Part shown: positions 32,072 through 40,835 of the stretch, piece by piece
Layout of the letters: each line of letters starts with the position of its first letter
Position numbering within the stretch: the first letter of the stretch is position 1
Origin: Flavobacterium succinicans LMG 10402
GTDB taxonomy: Bacteria > Bacteroidota > Bacteroidia > Flavobacteriales > Flavobacteriaceae
Assembly: GCF_000611675.1 (NCBI RefSeq)
Contig: NZ_JATV01000011.1
Span: 62,001 to 126,000, forward strand
Direction of reading: 5' to 3'
Length of the DNA: 64,000 bases
Program-made: the position numbers and the translations under genes
The notes under the pieces: generated by a model
The model's database searches: none
Told to the model about the DNA's origin: nothing
The model's input: only the letters and a program-made list of their open reading frames with translations

Positions 32072-32167
32072 AAAAGTTCCATAGGAACGACTTATTTTGT
32101 AGCAACGGATTTTAATCCGTTGGATAAAGAAACGATAAATAATGTAGCGACGGAATTTATTCCGTTG
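32072..32167 (+). repeat. GTTCCATAGGAACGAC / AACGGATTTTAATCCG repeat, copy 2
   Basis: GTTCCATAGGAACGAC, ATTTTGTAGCAACGGATTTT, AATCCGTTGG, then a second GTAGCGACGGAATTTATTCC unit ending just before metH part 2. Direct repeat of the unit at 30521. Confidence 0.8.
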
Positions 32168-32180
32168 AAAATAGAAAGAA

Positions 32181-34859
32181 ATGGCAGAAAAAAGAAGAAA
32201 CCTAGTATTATCTGGATTGGAACCCTTAATCATCACGCCCGATAGCGTATTTGTGAATGTGGGGGAACGAACCAATGTGACGGGTTCGCGAAAATTTCTT
32301 CGATTGATAAAGGAAGAGAAATACGATGAGGCGCTGGATATAGCACGCCAACAAGTAGAAGGTGGCGCGCAGATTATCGATATCAATATGGACGAAGGGA
32401 TGTTGGATGGCGAATATGCTATGACCAAATTCCTGAATTTGATTGCGGCCGAACCAGATATTTCGCGTGTGCCGATTATGATTGACAGCTCGAAATGGGA
32501 AATCATTGAGGCGGGTTTGAAAGTGGTGCAGGGGAAATGTGTCGTGAATTCGATTTCTTTGAAAGAAGGTGAGGAGCGATTCATTCATCACGCGAACTTA
32601 ATCAAACGTTATGGTGCGGCGGTGATTGTGATGGCTTTTGACGAAGTAGGTCAGGCCGATAATTATGAAAGGCGTATTGAAATTTGTCAGCGTTCGTATG
32701 ATATTTTGGTGAACAAAGTACATTTTCCACCACAAGATATCATCTTCGATTTGAATATTTTTCCTGTGGCTACAGGAATGGAAGAGCACCGCTTGAATGC
32801 TTTGGATTTCTTTAGAGGAACCAAATGGGTTCGCGAGAATTTACCACACGCGCACATTAGTGGTGGTGTGAGTAATGTATCGTTTTCGTTTAGAGGAAAT
32901 GATGTGGTGAGAGAGGCTATGCACTCGGTTTTCTTGTACCACGCGATTCAAAACGGAATGACGATGGGAATTGTAAACCCAGAAATGTTGTCGATTTATG
33001 ATGAGATTCCAAAAGATTTATTAGAATACGTTGAAGATGTGATTCTGGACCGACGTGATGATGCTACTGAACGTTTATTGGATTTTGCTGAGAATGTAAA
33101 AGGAGACGGTTCCAAAGCAAATGAAGCGGTTATACAAGAATGGCGTAATGGAACGGTGCAAGAAAGAATCACGCACTCTTTGGTAAAAGGAGTGGATGCT
33201 TTTATAGAAATTGATGTAGAAGAAGCACGCTTGGCCGCCGAAAAGCCTATCGAAGTAATCGAAATTAACTTGATGGCAGGAATGAATGTCGTGGGAGATT
33301 TGTTTGGTTCGGGTAAAATGTTTTTGCCACAAGTGGTAAAATCGGCACGTGTGATGAAAAAAGCAGTGGCTTATCTTTTACCTTTCATTGAAGCCGCAAA
33401 GCAAGTTGGAGACAAATCTGGAAACGGAAAAATATTGATGGCCACTGTAAAAGGGGACGTACACGATATTGGAAAAAATATTGTTTCAGTCGTATTGGCT
33501 TGTAATAATTATGAGATAGTTGATTTGGGTGTGATGGTGCCTCCAGAAAAAATTATTGCTGCAGCTATTGAGCACGAGGTAGATATTATTGGTTTGAGTG
33601 GATTGATTACGCCGTCTTTGGACGAAATGGTGTATTTGGCGAAAGAGCTGGACAAACGCAATATGAAAATCCCTGTAATGATTGGTGGAGCCACTACTTC
33701 GCGCGCGCATACCGCGGTTAAAATTGCGCCTCAATACAGAGAAACGGTAATTCACGTAAACGATGCTTCGAGAGCGGTGACCGTAGCGGGTAATTTATTG
33801 GACCATAACCGAAAAATTTATGCTAGCGATATTCGTGCAGAATACGATGCGTTTAGAGAAACATTCTTAAATCGTTCACGAGATAAAAATTTCTTGTCTA
33901 TCGAGGAAGCCAGAAAAAATAAATTGCAATTGGATTGGGATAATTTTACACCAGTACAACCCAAAGTAATTGGCAAGCAAATCGTAGAAGTCGATTTAGA
34001 AACATTAGTACCTTATATCGATTGGACGCCATTTTTCAGAACTTGGGAATTATTCGGGAAGTATCCTGCAATTTTAACCGATGATGTAGTGGGTGAACAA
34101 GCCACTTCGGTTTTTGCGGATGCACAAGCGATGTTGAAAGTTATTTTGGAGGAGAAAAAGTTAACCGCAAAAGGCGTTTACGGAATTTTCCCTGCGAATC
34201 AAATCAACGACGACGATATCGAATTGAGAGATGAAAATGGAAATCCATTACAAACATTCTTGACTTTGCGTCAGCAAGCTCAGAAAACCAAAGGAGCGCC
34301 AAACATTGCTTTGTCTGATTTTATTGCGCCAAAAGATAGTGGAAAAGTGGATTATATGGGAGCCTTTTGTGTGACTACTGGTTTTGGAGTTGACGAATGG
34401 GCTGCCGAATTTGAAGCCGCATTAGACGATTATAATTCGATTATGGTGAAGGCGTTGGCCGACCGTTTTGCAGAAGCTTTTGCAGAATATTTACACGAGA
34501 AAGTCCGTAAAGAATTTTGGGGCTATGCTGCTGATGAGGTGTTGAGTAAAGAAGATTTAATTGAAGAATCGTATAAAGGAATCCGTCCAGCACCAGGATA
34601 TCCAGCTTGTCCAGACCATTTAGAGAAACCGACGATTTGGAAATTATTGAACGTTGAAGAAGAAATTGGAGTAACCTTAACTGAAAGTATGGCGATGTGG
34701 CCAGCTTCATCCGTTTCTGGTTACTATTTTGGAAATCCAGAGAGCAAGTATTTCGGACTAGGTAAAATCAAAGAAGACCAAGTAATTGATTACGCCAAAC
34801 GAAGAAATGTTTCGACCGATGTAGCGATGAAATGGTTGAATCCGAATATAGCTGATTAG
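32181..34859 (+). CDS. metH: Methionine synthase, folate-, cobalamin- and activation-domain part
   Basis: 892 residues with the remaining MetH modules in order: pterin-binding methyltetrahydrofolate domain (about 20-290; [30 protein letters not shown]), the helical cap, the cobalamin domain with H428 in [11 protein letters not shown] and [13 protein letters not shown], and the SAM-dependent reactivation domain (about 560-892; [29 protein letters not shown]). It works with the homocysteine part at 29393. Repeats and the DUF1016 gene separate the two, so read-through or a second promoter is needed; I see no clear promoter right upstream. Confidence 0.96.
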   Translation: MAEKRRNLVLSGLEPLIITPDSVFVNVGERTNVTGSRKFLRLIKEEKYDEALDIARQQVEGGAQIIDINMDEGMLDGEYAMTKFLNLIAAEPDISRVPIMIDSSKWEIIEAGLKVVQGKCVVNSISLKEGEERFIHHANLIKRYGAAVIVMAFDEVGQADNYERRIEICQRSYDILVNKVHFPPQDIIFDLNIFPVATGMEEHRLNALDFFRGTKWVRENLPHAHISGGVSNVSFSFRGNDVVREAMHSVFLYHAIQNGMTMGIVNPEMLSIYDEIPKDLLEYVEDVILDRRDDATERLLDFAENVKGDGSKANEAVIQEWRNGTVQERITHSLVKGVDAFIEIDVEEARLAAEKPIEVIEINLMAGMNVVGDLFGSGKMFLPQVVKSARVMKKAVAYLLPFIEAAKQVGDKSGNGKILMATVKGDVHDIGKNIVSVVLACNNYEIVDLGVMVPPEKIIAAAIEHEVDIIGLSGLITPSLDEMVYLAKELDKRNMKIPVMIGGATTSRAHTAVKIAPQYRETVIHVNDASRAVTVAGNLLDHNRKIYASDIRAEYDAFRETFLNRSRDKNFLSIEEARKNKLQLDWDNFTPVQPKVIGKQIVEVDLETLVPYIDWTPFFRTWELFGKYPAILTDDVVGEQATSVFADAQAMLKVILEEKKLTAKGVYGIFPANQINDDDIELRDENGNPLQTFLTLRQQAQKTKGAPNIALSDFIAPKDSGKVDYMGAFCVTTGFGVDEWAAEFEAALDDYNSIMVKALADRFAEAFAEYLHEKVRKEFWGYAADEVLSKEDLIEESYKGIRPAPGYPACPDHLEKPTIWKLLNVEEEIGVTLTESMAMWPASSVSGYYFGNPESKYFGLGKIKEDQVIDYAKRRNVSTDVAMKWLNPNIAD

Positions 34860-34864
34860 TAATA

Positions 34865-34947
34865 GTTTAAAGTTGAAAATTTGTTTAAAGTTTAAAGTTT
34901 AAAGTTGTTCGAAAGAACCTTAAACCTTAAACCTTAAACTTCAAACT
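34865..34947 (+). repeat. AT-rich inverted repeat between metH part 2 and metF
   Basis: Repeated GTTTAAAGTTTAAAG units, then TTCGAAAGAA (GAAA loop), then CCTTAAACCTTAAACC units that pair back imperfectly. A long intercistronic hairpin made of short repeats. Confidence 0.6.
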
Positions 34948-34954
34948 AAGAAAA

Positions 34955-35911
34955 ATGAAGGTAACACAACATATAGAAAACGCCAAAGGAGAAACCTTGT
35001 TTTCTTTTGAAATTATTCCGCCACAAAAAGGCAAAAGCATTCAGGAATTATATGACAACATCGATCCGTTGATGGAGTTCAAACCACCATTTATTGATGT
35101 GACCACTTCTCGTGAAGAGTTTATCTACGTAAATAAAGGGAATGGGCTATTAGAAAAGAAGTTGACAAGAATGCGTCCAGGAACTTTGGGTATTTGTGCT
35201 TCTATCAAACATAAATACAATGTTGACACGGTGCCGCACGTACTTTGCGGAGGTTTTACGAAAGAAGAAACAGAATATTTGTTGGTGGATTGTCATTACT
35301 TAGGCATTGACAATGTGATGGCTTTGCGTGGTGATGCGATGAAAGACGAACAATCGTTTGTGCCAACCAATGGAGGTAATAAATATGCTTCCGATTTAGT
35401 AAGCCAAATTTATCAATTGAACCAAGGGAAGTATTTGCACGAAGTAATGGACATTGATAATAAAGCCGATTTTTGTATTGGTGTAGCGGGTTATCCTGAG
35501 AAGCATTTGGAATCCCCTTCTTTGCAAACCGATTTGAAACGTCTTAAAGAAAAAGTAGATGCAGGAGCGGATTATGTCGTTACCCAAATGTTTTTTGATA
35601 ATGCTAAATATTTCGAATTTGTAGCCAAAGCCAGAGAAATGGGCATTACAGTTCCGATTATTCCAGGGATAAAACCTATTGCGGTAGAAAGACATTTGCA
35701 AGTGTTGCCACAAATTTTCCGTATCGATTTGCCAGAAGATTTAATTGCTGCGGTAGAAAAATGTAAAAACAATGCCGAAATTCGTCAAGTTGGAATAGAA
35801 TGGGCGATTCAACAATCTATAGAATTAAAAACTGCAGGAGTTCCTGTTTTGCATTACTATTCTATGGGAAAATCAGAGAACATCAGACAAATCGCAAGTC
35901 AGATTTTTTAA
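34955..35911 (+). CDS. metF: 5,10-Methylenetetrahydrofolate reductase
   Basis: FAD enzyme that makes 5-methyl-THF for MetH. 318 residues, near the bacterial norm. Visible: LFSFEIIPPQKG (the SFEFFPPK equivalent), FIDVTTSR, NVMALRGDAMKDE (the LRGD motif), FCIGVAGYPEKHLESPS, the DAGADYVVTQMFFDN signature and VPIIPGIKPI. Last gene of the riboswitch operon, closed by a terminator. Confidence 0.97.
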   Translation: MKVTQHIENAKGETLFSFEIIPPQKGKSIQELYDNIDPLMEFKPPFIDVTTSREEFIYVNKGNGLLEKKLTRMRPGTLGICASIKHKYNVDTVPHVLCGGFTKEETEYLLVDCHYLGIDNVMALRGDAMKDEQSFVPTNGGNKYASDLVSQIYQLNQGKYLHEVMDIDNKADFCIGVAGYPEKHLESPSLQTDLKRLKEKVDAGADYVVTQMFFDNAKYFEFVAKAREMGITVPIIPGIKPIAVERHLQVLPQIFRIDLPEDLIAAVEKCKNNAEIRQVGIEWAIQQSIELKTAGVPVLHYYSMGKSENIRQIASQIF

Positions 35912-35940
35912 TAAAAGGATTATATTATTTCAATTGAAAG

Positions 35941-35977
35941 TACTCGATGAGCTTTTGGCTTGTCGGGTATTTTTTTT
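35941..35977 (+). terminator. Terminator of the metH-metF operon
   Basis: TACTCGAT (35941-35948) pairs with GTCGGGTA (35962-35969) with G-U pairs, an inner AGC/GCT, then eight T. Confidence 0.75.
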
Positions 35978-36099
35978 GTTATAAATCTAAAGTGAAATTG
36001 GGAAAGCTGTGAGTTTTTTGTTGTTCTTACACATTGTTGGTTTAAAGTCGTATATTTATTTGATTTAAAGCAGTTTAGTTAAAACTTAAAGCAGTATTT

Positions 36100-37143
36100 A
36101 TGAACTTAAAAATACAAATTAATAAAATTAGACGAAAAATAATGAGAGTTCTTACAAAAAATCTTGGAAGATCGTCGAATACCAATAAGGGATCAATGGA
36201 TCTCCAACAAGTAAAGAGAGTCTTGATTTCGAGACCCAATCACCGTTTAGGAAACTTGTTGCTAATTACACCTTTGGTACAAGAAGTACAAAATCTTTTC
36301 CCGAATGCAACTATTGATGTTTTTATAAAAGGGAATCTTGGTCCTATTGTTTTTGAAAATTTCACAAATGTAAATCAGATTATTCGTTTGCCTAAAAAGC
36401 ATTTTGACGAATTAGGAAACTATATGAATGGCTGGTTGAAATTGAAGAAAAACAAGTACGATTTGGCTATCAATGCTGATAAAAACTCTTCGTCTGGACG
36501 TTTGTCTATTCAGCTTGTCAATGCAAAGTTTAAATGTTTTGGGGAACAAGCAACCGATTTGTCTAGTCAATTTTCTGACTATGCTCATATTGCAAAGTAT
36601 CCTGTGTATGATTTGCGTCATTTTCTTGCTTCGGTAGGAATGAAAGTGCCGAGCAAACCAATTCCTAATTTGCTTTTGCAATTAAGTCCTGAAGAAGTAG
36701 CTAAAGGGAAAGCGCTTTTGGATGCCATTGTTCCAGCAACTAAAAAAACGATTTGTCTTTTCACTTTTGCCACGGGAGCCAAATGTTATTCGGTGGAATG
36801 GTGGGCCGTTTTTTATGAAAGAATTTTAAAAGAATTTCCAGACTACAATATTTTGGAAGTGTTGCCTGTAGAAAATGTGTCGCAAATACATTTTGCTGCG
36901 CCAACCTATTACAGCAAAGACATTAGAGAAATCACAGCATTCTTTAAAAATACAGCTGTTTTTGTGGGCGCTGATAGCGGAATGATGCATTTGGCTAGTG
37001 CCGCTCAATTACCAGTAGTAGGTTTGTTTTCGGTTACCAAAACAGATAAATATGCACCCTACGGTGCAAAAAGTGTCGCAATCAATACCAACGAAACTAC
37101 AATTGACGATTGGATTCAAGCGATAAAAGATAGCTTGGAATAA
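36100..37143 (+). CDS. Glycosyltransferase family 9 (heptosyltransferase-like)
   Basis: 347 residues, GT-B fold with the GT9 pattern: VLISRPNHRLGNLLLITPLVQEVQNLFPNA at the start of the acceptor domain (about 45-75) and the nucleotide-sugar site FVGADSGMMHLASAAQLPVVGLFS (about 290-313). GT9 enzymes add heptose or related sugars to lipopolysaccharide. The gene is alone, with no LPS cluster around it, so the sugar is open. ATG at 36142 is an alternative start. Confidence 0.88.
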   Translation: MNLKIQINKIRRKIMRVLTKNLGRSSNTNKGSMDLQQVKRVLISRPNHRLGNLLLITPLVQEVQNLFPNATIDVFIKGNLGPIVFENFTNVNQIIRLPKKHFDELGNYMNGWLKLKKNKYDLAINADKNSSSGRLSIQLVNAKFKCFGEQATDLSSQFSDYAHIAKYPVYDLRHFLASVGMKVPSKPIPNLLLQLSPEEVAKGKALLDAIVPATKKTICLFTFATGAKCYSVEWWAVFYERILKEFPDYNILEVLPVENVSQIHFAAPTYYSKDIREITAFFKNTAVFVGADSGMMHLASAAQLPVVGLFSVTKTDKYAPYGAKSVAINTNETTIDDWIQAIKDSLE

Positions 37144-37231
37144 TTAGTGAATAGTAACTAGTCCTTAGCAGTTAGCGCTTAGTTCTTAGTTTTTTTGCTA
37201 TTCACTAATTACTAATCACTAGGGACTAACC
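37141..37231. repeat. TAATTAGTGAATAG inverted repeat between convergent genes
   Basis: TAATTAGTGAATAG (37141-37154, overlapping the stop codon of the glycosyltransferase) and CTATTCACTAATTA (37198-37211) are perfect 14-base arms. The right part (ACTAATCACTAGGGACTAA) recurs in similar form at about 19148-19166. Confidence 0.6.
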
Positions 37232-37232
37232 T

Positions 37233-38129
37233 CTACTTCGTAATTTCCCTAAATACCGCTTCTAGATTTTTGTTTTTCTGGTTGAGTTGCAAGGTTTTTA
37301 AACCATTGTCGTGAGCGAAATCGAATACGGTTGGACGCATATCTTGACTCGACAAAAAGGTCAGTTCCCATAGATAATCACTGTTTTTGATGAATGATTT
37401 TAAATGTGGAATGGAGTTGATTTGGTCTTCGGTTACTTTTAAATCAAATTCTACTTCGATGACTTGTTCTTTGTCGGCGGCAATCAAAACTTCTAATTTT
37501 TTGTCAGCTACAATTTTGCCTTTATCAATAATAATAACACGGTCACAAATCGCTTCTACTTCTTGCATAATGTGAGTAGAAAGAAAAACGGTTTTGTCTT
37601 TCCCTACGTTTTTAATCACATTTCGAATTTCCACCAATTGATTCGGGTCTAAACCTGTAGTGGGCTCGTCCAAAATTAAAACTTCTGGATTGTGCAATAA
37701 GGCATTGGCTAATCCCACACGCTGACGATATCCTTTAGAGAGTTGTCCTATTTTTTTATGACTTTCGGGAGTTAATCCTGTTAATTCAATTACTTCTTGA
37801 ATACGAGAGGAGGGTACTTTGTACACATCGGCATTAAAAGCCAGATATTCTCTAACATACAAATCCAAATACAACGGATTGTGCTCAGGTAGATAACCAA
37901 TTATCTTTTGTACTTCTTTGGTGTCTGAAATAACATTTTTATCATTTACTAGCGCTACGCCTTCATCTGCCGCTAGATAAGTGGTCAATATTTTCATCAA
38001 AGTAGATTTTCCAGCGCCATTTGGACCAAGAAAACCAACGATTTCTCCTTTTTTTACAGAAAAAGTAATCGAGTCTAATGCTTTTTGAGCACCATAGCTT
38101 TTTGATAAATTTGTAACTTCTATAGACAT
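37233..38129 (-). CDS. gldA: Gliding motility ABC transporter ATP-binding protein GldA
   Basis: 298-residue ABC ATPase. Walker A GFLGPNGAGKSTLMKIL, Q-loop GYLPEHNPLY, signature LSKGYRQRVGLANAL, Walker B VLILDEPTTGLDP and the H-loop STHIMQEVEA. The C-terminal extension (VIEVEFDLKVTEDQINSIPHL... KNKNLEAVFREITK) and the whole sequence fit F. johnsoniae GldA. It would work with GldF and GldG membrane proteins, which are not in this window; in F. johnsoniae gldA is likewise away from gldFG. A TACTTTTG -7 element lies 16 bases upstream of the start. Confidence 0.9.
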   Translation of the reverse strand: MSIEVTNLSKSYGAQKALDSITFSVKKGEIVGFLGPNGAGKSTLMKILTTYLAADEGVALVNDKNVISDTKEVQKIIGYLPEHNPLYLDLYVREYLAFNADVYKVPSSRIQEVIELTGLTPESHKKIGQLSKGYRQRVGLANALLHNPEVLILDEPTTGLDPNQLVEIRNVIKNVGKDKTVFLSTHIMQEVEAICDRVIIIDKGKIVADKKLEVLIAADKEQVIEVEFDLKVTEDQINSIPHLKSFIKNSDYLWELTFLSSQDMRPTVFDFAHDNGLKTLQLNQKNKNLEAVFREITK

Positions 38130-38145
38130 AAGAATGATTTTGTTG

Positions 38146-38153
38146 CAAAAGTA
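38146..38153 (-). promoter_or_regulatory. -7 promoter element of gldA
   Basis: TACTTTTG on the minus strand, 16 bases before the gldA ATG; no -33 TTG at the usual distance. Confidence 0.5.
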
Positions 38154-38295
38154 AACAGAAAAACCAAGCTATGGAAGTTTCTTTGGATAGTATGAAAAAA
38201 TATTGAGGGATTTTGTTTTTGCTGAATATCAATTTATCTCAGTTTTTGTCCTGCCAATGCGCTAAGATTTCTATATTTACTTCAAACTTGTAGTT

Positions 38296-39546
38296 ATGAG
38301 CGAAGACAAAACAAATTCTTTTTTAGAAAATTACAGCAGTATCCTATTGCTTTTGGGTGGGATTGTACTTGGTAGTTTGGCTGGATTGCTTTTTGGTAAA
38401 GACGTTGAGGTAATAAAACCTTTGGGTGATATCTTTCTTAATTTACTTTTTACAGCGATAATTCCATTGGTAATTTTTACTATAGCTTCCTCGATTGCTA
38501 ATTTGCAAAAAAGCGACAAGCTTGGTAAACTTTTCGGAGTTGTTTTGATGGTGTTCTTGGTAACGGTAATAATTTCTGCCATAGTAATGATTATTGGGAT
38601 TTTTATTTTTCCTGTTGATCAGGCTGTTTTTTTGGCAAAATCTTCTTTGGTCACTACTCATAACAGTACAACAGATTCGCCCGTTACTCAGCTGTTAACG
38701 GTAAATGATTTTTATGAAATTTTGTCTCGTAAGAATATGTTGGCTTTAATCCTTTTTTCTTTTTTATTAGGTTTTGCTACTTTGAATGCTGGCGAAAAGG
38801 GTAAAGATTTTGCTCGATTTTTGCATTCGGCGAACGAGGTGATGAAACAGTTGTTGGTAATCATTATGAAAGGAGCTCCTGTTGGGCTTGGGGCCTATTT
38901 TGCTTATCAAGTTGGTATTTTTGGGCATCAGCTTTTTGGTGCCTATGCCAAACCACTAGCCGTTTATTATGGAATGTGTACTTTTTACTTCATAGTATTC
39001 TTTACTATCTATGCTTTTTTTTCGGGAGGACTATTAGGAGTGAAAGTGTTTTGGAAAAACAATATCACGCCTTCCTTTACAGCAATAGGAACTTGCAGTA
39101 GTATTGCCACAATTCCAGCCAATCTTGAAGGGGCTCAACAAATGAAAATCCCTGCTTATATTCGAAACTTGGTAATTCCTTTGGGAGCGCCTTTGCATAA
39201 AGACGGTTCTAGTATGTCGTCTATTGTAAAAATAGCCGTAATTTTTGCTATTTTTGGTAAGGATTTCACAGATCCATTCACTATTCTAACAGCTATTGGA
39301 ATAACAATTATTGTATCAGTAGTGGAAGGAGGGATTCCAAACGGAGGTTATATTGGAGAAATCCTAGCCATTACCATTTATGGTTTTCCGATGGAACAAG
39401 CCTTGCCCGCAGCTATGATTATTGGAACACTAGTCGATCCCATTGCTACTTTGCTCAATGCCAATGGCGATTTGATTTCGGCAATGATGGTCACGCGAAT
39501 CGTTGAAGGTAAAAAATGGCTTTTACGAGAAAATGAAATCAATTAA
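38296..39546 (+). CDS. Dicarboxylate/amino acid:cation symporter (DAACS family)
   Basis: 416-residue membrane protein with the GltPh-type fold. The first six helices scaffold; then hairpin 1 with the serine-rich AIGTCSSIATIPANL, the loop VIPLGAPLHKDGSS (replacing the usual NMDGT region of helix 7), hairpin 2 VEGGIPNGGYIGEI, and helix 8 GTLVDPIATLLNANGDLI (usual DxxRT region altered). These changes in helices 7 and 8 make a glutamate/aspartate specificity uncertain. Family sure, substrate not. Confidence 0.87.
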   Translation: MSEDKTNSFLENYSSILLLLGGIVLGSLAGLLFGKDVEVIKPLGDIFLNLLFTAIIPLVIFTIASSIANLQKSDKLGKLFGVVLMVFLVTVIISAIVMIIGIFIFPVDQAVFLAKSSLVTTHNSTTDSPVTQLLTVNDFYEILSRKNMLALILFSFLLGFATLNAGEKGKDFARFLHSANEVMKQLLVIIMKGAPVGLGAYFAYQVGIFGHQLFGAYAKPLAVYYGMCTFYFIVFFTIYAFFSGGLLGVKVFWKNNITPSFTAIGTCSSIATIPANLEGAQQMKIPAYIRNLVIPLGAPLHKDGSSMSSIVKIAVIFAIFGKDFTDPFTILTAIGITIIVSVVEGGIPNGGYIGEILAITIYGFPMEQALPAAMIIGTLVDPIATLLNANGDLISAMMVTRIVEGKKWLLRENEIN

Positions 39547-39566
39547 ATCAAATCATACAAATAAAA

Positions 39567-40493
39567 ATGAAAAAAATTAGTTTAGGATTGTTGGTCCTTT
39601 TTGGATTCATAGCTAATGCTCAAAATGGGATTCAGCAAAGCGAGGTTACTCGAATAGAAACAGAATTGGCGTCAGATGCTATGGAAGGAAGAGGGATGTT
39701 TACTCCAGGAATCGAAAAGGCATCGGCTTTTATCGAAGGAGAATTCAAACGAATTGGATTGACTCATTATAAAGATTTGACATCTTATAGTCAAGATTTT
39801 TTGATTAAAGGGAAAAAGGCCAATAATGTAATTGGAATTATTCCTGGAAAATCAAAGCCTAATGAATATGTTATTTTTTCTGGACATTACGACCATTTAG
39901 GAATGAAAGAGTCAGGAGATGATAAAATTTATAATGGTGCGAATGATGACGCTTCTGGCATCACAGCTGTAATTACTTTGGCGGACTTTTTTAAGCAAAA
40001 GAATGACAACGAACGAACACTTGTTTTTGTAGCATTCACAGGAGAAGAAACGGGTGGTTATGGTTCTGCTTTTTTCTCTAATTCCATCAATGCAGACGAA
40101 GTGGTGGCAATGTTCAATATCGAAATGATTGGAACCGATAGTAAATGGGGTAAAAACTCAGCTTATATTACAGGATTCGAGCGTTCTGATTTTGGAACTA
40201 TTTTGCAAAAGAATTTGGTAGGTTCAGGATTCAATTTTTATCAAGATCCGTACCCTCAAGAACAATTGTTTTACCGTTCAGACAATGCAAGATTAGCTGC
40301 TTTAGGAGTTCCAGCGCATACTATTTCAACTTCAAAAATGGATATTGAACCGAATTATCATAAATTAAGTGATGAAGTGGGGACTTTAGATATGAATAAT
40401 ATGACGGAGATTATTAAGTCGATTGCCATCAGTTCACAAACTATAATCAGTGGAAAAGATACTCCTTCTCGTGTTCCAAAAATGAAAAATTAA
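39567..40493 (+). CDS. M28-family zinc aminopeptidase
   Basis: 308 residues, exported by a signal peptide ending at NAQNG. The two-zinc site is complete: SGHYDHLG (His, Asp), GANDDASG (bridging Asp), TGEETGGYGS (Glu-Glu), NIEMIGTD (Asp) and the closing His in VPAHTISTS. DAMEGRGMFTPGIEKASAFI at the start is typical of Bacteroidetes M28 peptidases. It would trim N-terminal residues of peptides in the periplasm or outside. It follows the symporter by 20 bases, so peptide breakdown and uptake may be linked (inference). Confidence 0.93.
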   Translation: MKKISLGLLVLFGFIANAQNGIQQSEVTRIETELASDAMEGRGMFTPGIEKASAFIEGEFKRIGLTHYKDLTSYSQDFLIKGKKANNVIGIIPGKSKPNEYVIFSGHYDHLGMKESGDDKIYNGANDDASGITAVITLADFFKQKNDNERTLVFVAFTGEETGGYGSAFFSNSINADEVVAMFNIEMIGTDSKWGKNSAYITGFERSDFGTILQKNLVGSGFNFYQDPYPQEQLFYRSDNARLAALGVPAHTISTSKMDIEPNYHKLSDEVGTLDMNNMTEIIKSIAISSQTIISGKDTPSRVPKMKN

Positions 40494-40527
40494 ATGAACA
40501 AGCTCTTTGAGGACTAGGATAATCGTT

Positions 40528-40559
40528 AAAAAGCAGGTGTTTTGCAAGGCTTTTTTTTT
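40528..40559 (+). terminator. Probable terminator after the M28 peptidase gene
   Basis: AAAAAGC ... GCTTTTT (weakly paired inner part) followed by a run of T to 40559. Confidence 0.5.
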
Positions 40560-40649
40560 GTTATTGTTAATTGAAAGTTAATTTCACAAAGAAATCCGTT
40601 TTTGTTAATCATTTCGGTAATTTTTCTTTAGTTCTTTGGATTAAGTTTT

Positions 40650-40657
40650 TATCTTTG
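40650..40657 (+). promoter_or_regulatory. -7 promoter element of the aromatic operon leader
   Basis: TATCTTTG fits TAnnTTTG, 33 bases before the leader-peptide ATG. No TTG at -33; TTA is found there. Confidence 0.55.
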
Positions 40658-40690
40658 TCAAGAATTTATTCAGAAAAACAAATAAACAAA

Positions 40691-40747
40691 ATGTCAAACA
40701 ACCGTTTTTATTTTAGCTACACTTTTTATTTCTTCTTTGAGAAGTAA
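40691..40747 (+). CDS. Phe/Tyr leader peptide of the aromatic operon attenuator
   Basis: A complete ORF of 18 codons plus TAA: MSNNRFYFSYTFYFFFEK. Nine of 18 residues are Phe (6) or Tyr (3), ending in three Phe in a row, the hallmark of attenuator leader peptides. It lies between a -7 promoter element and a terminator, directly upstream of pheA, tyrA and DAHP synthase genes. Its stop codon overlaps the start of the proposed antiterminator arm. Stalling for lack of charged tRNA-Phe or tRNA-Tyr would leave that arm free. The peptide itself probably has no other function. Confidence 0.9.
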   Translation: MSNNRFYFSYTFYFFFEK

Positions 40748-40806
40748 GGATTGTGCTATGGTTATTTGAAAGTTAAAAGATACAAATAAAACTACGATAC
40801 AATCCT
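40747..40806 (+). promoter_or_regulatory. Antiterminator of the aromatic operon attenuator
   Basis: AGGATTGT (40747-40754) is the exact complement of ACAATCCT (40799-40806), extendable by a G-U pair. The second arm overlaps the left arm of the terminator (40801-40809), so the two structures exclude each other. A ribosome at the leader stop codon (40745-40747) would cover the first arm. Confidence 0.85.
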
Positions 40807-40829
40807 GATGAAAATCAGGATTTTTTTTT
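40801..40829 (+). terminator. Attenuator terminator upstream of pheA
   Basis: AATCCTGAT (40801-40809), GAAA loop, ATCAGGATT (40814-40822), then a T run to 40829; the pheA ATG follows at 40836. Confidence 0.92.
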
Positions 40830-40835
40830 GACTAT

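Larger units (their letters stand above)
31824..32180 (+). other. Repeat-filled spacer between the DUF1016 gene and metH part 2
   Basis: Contains one variable-hairpin repeat (31870), a decayed CCTACAAGG-type unit near 31989 and the GTTCC/AACGGATT unit (32072). No coding sequence or promoter of the TAnnTTTG type seen. Confidence 0.7.

Noticed and set aside
29393..34859. metH as a gene broken by insertion
   Set aside because: Both parts contain whole domains with their own starts, and a split MetH is usual in Flavobacteria; only the gene in between appears to be inserted.
37141..37231. rho-independent terminator between the glycosyltransferase gene and gldA
   Set aside because: The perfect 14-base arms are AT-only and far apart with no adjoining T run on either side, so it is listed as a repeat instead.
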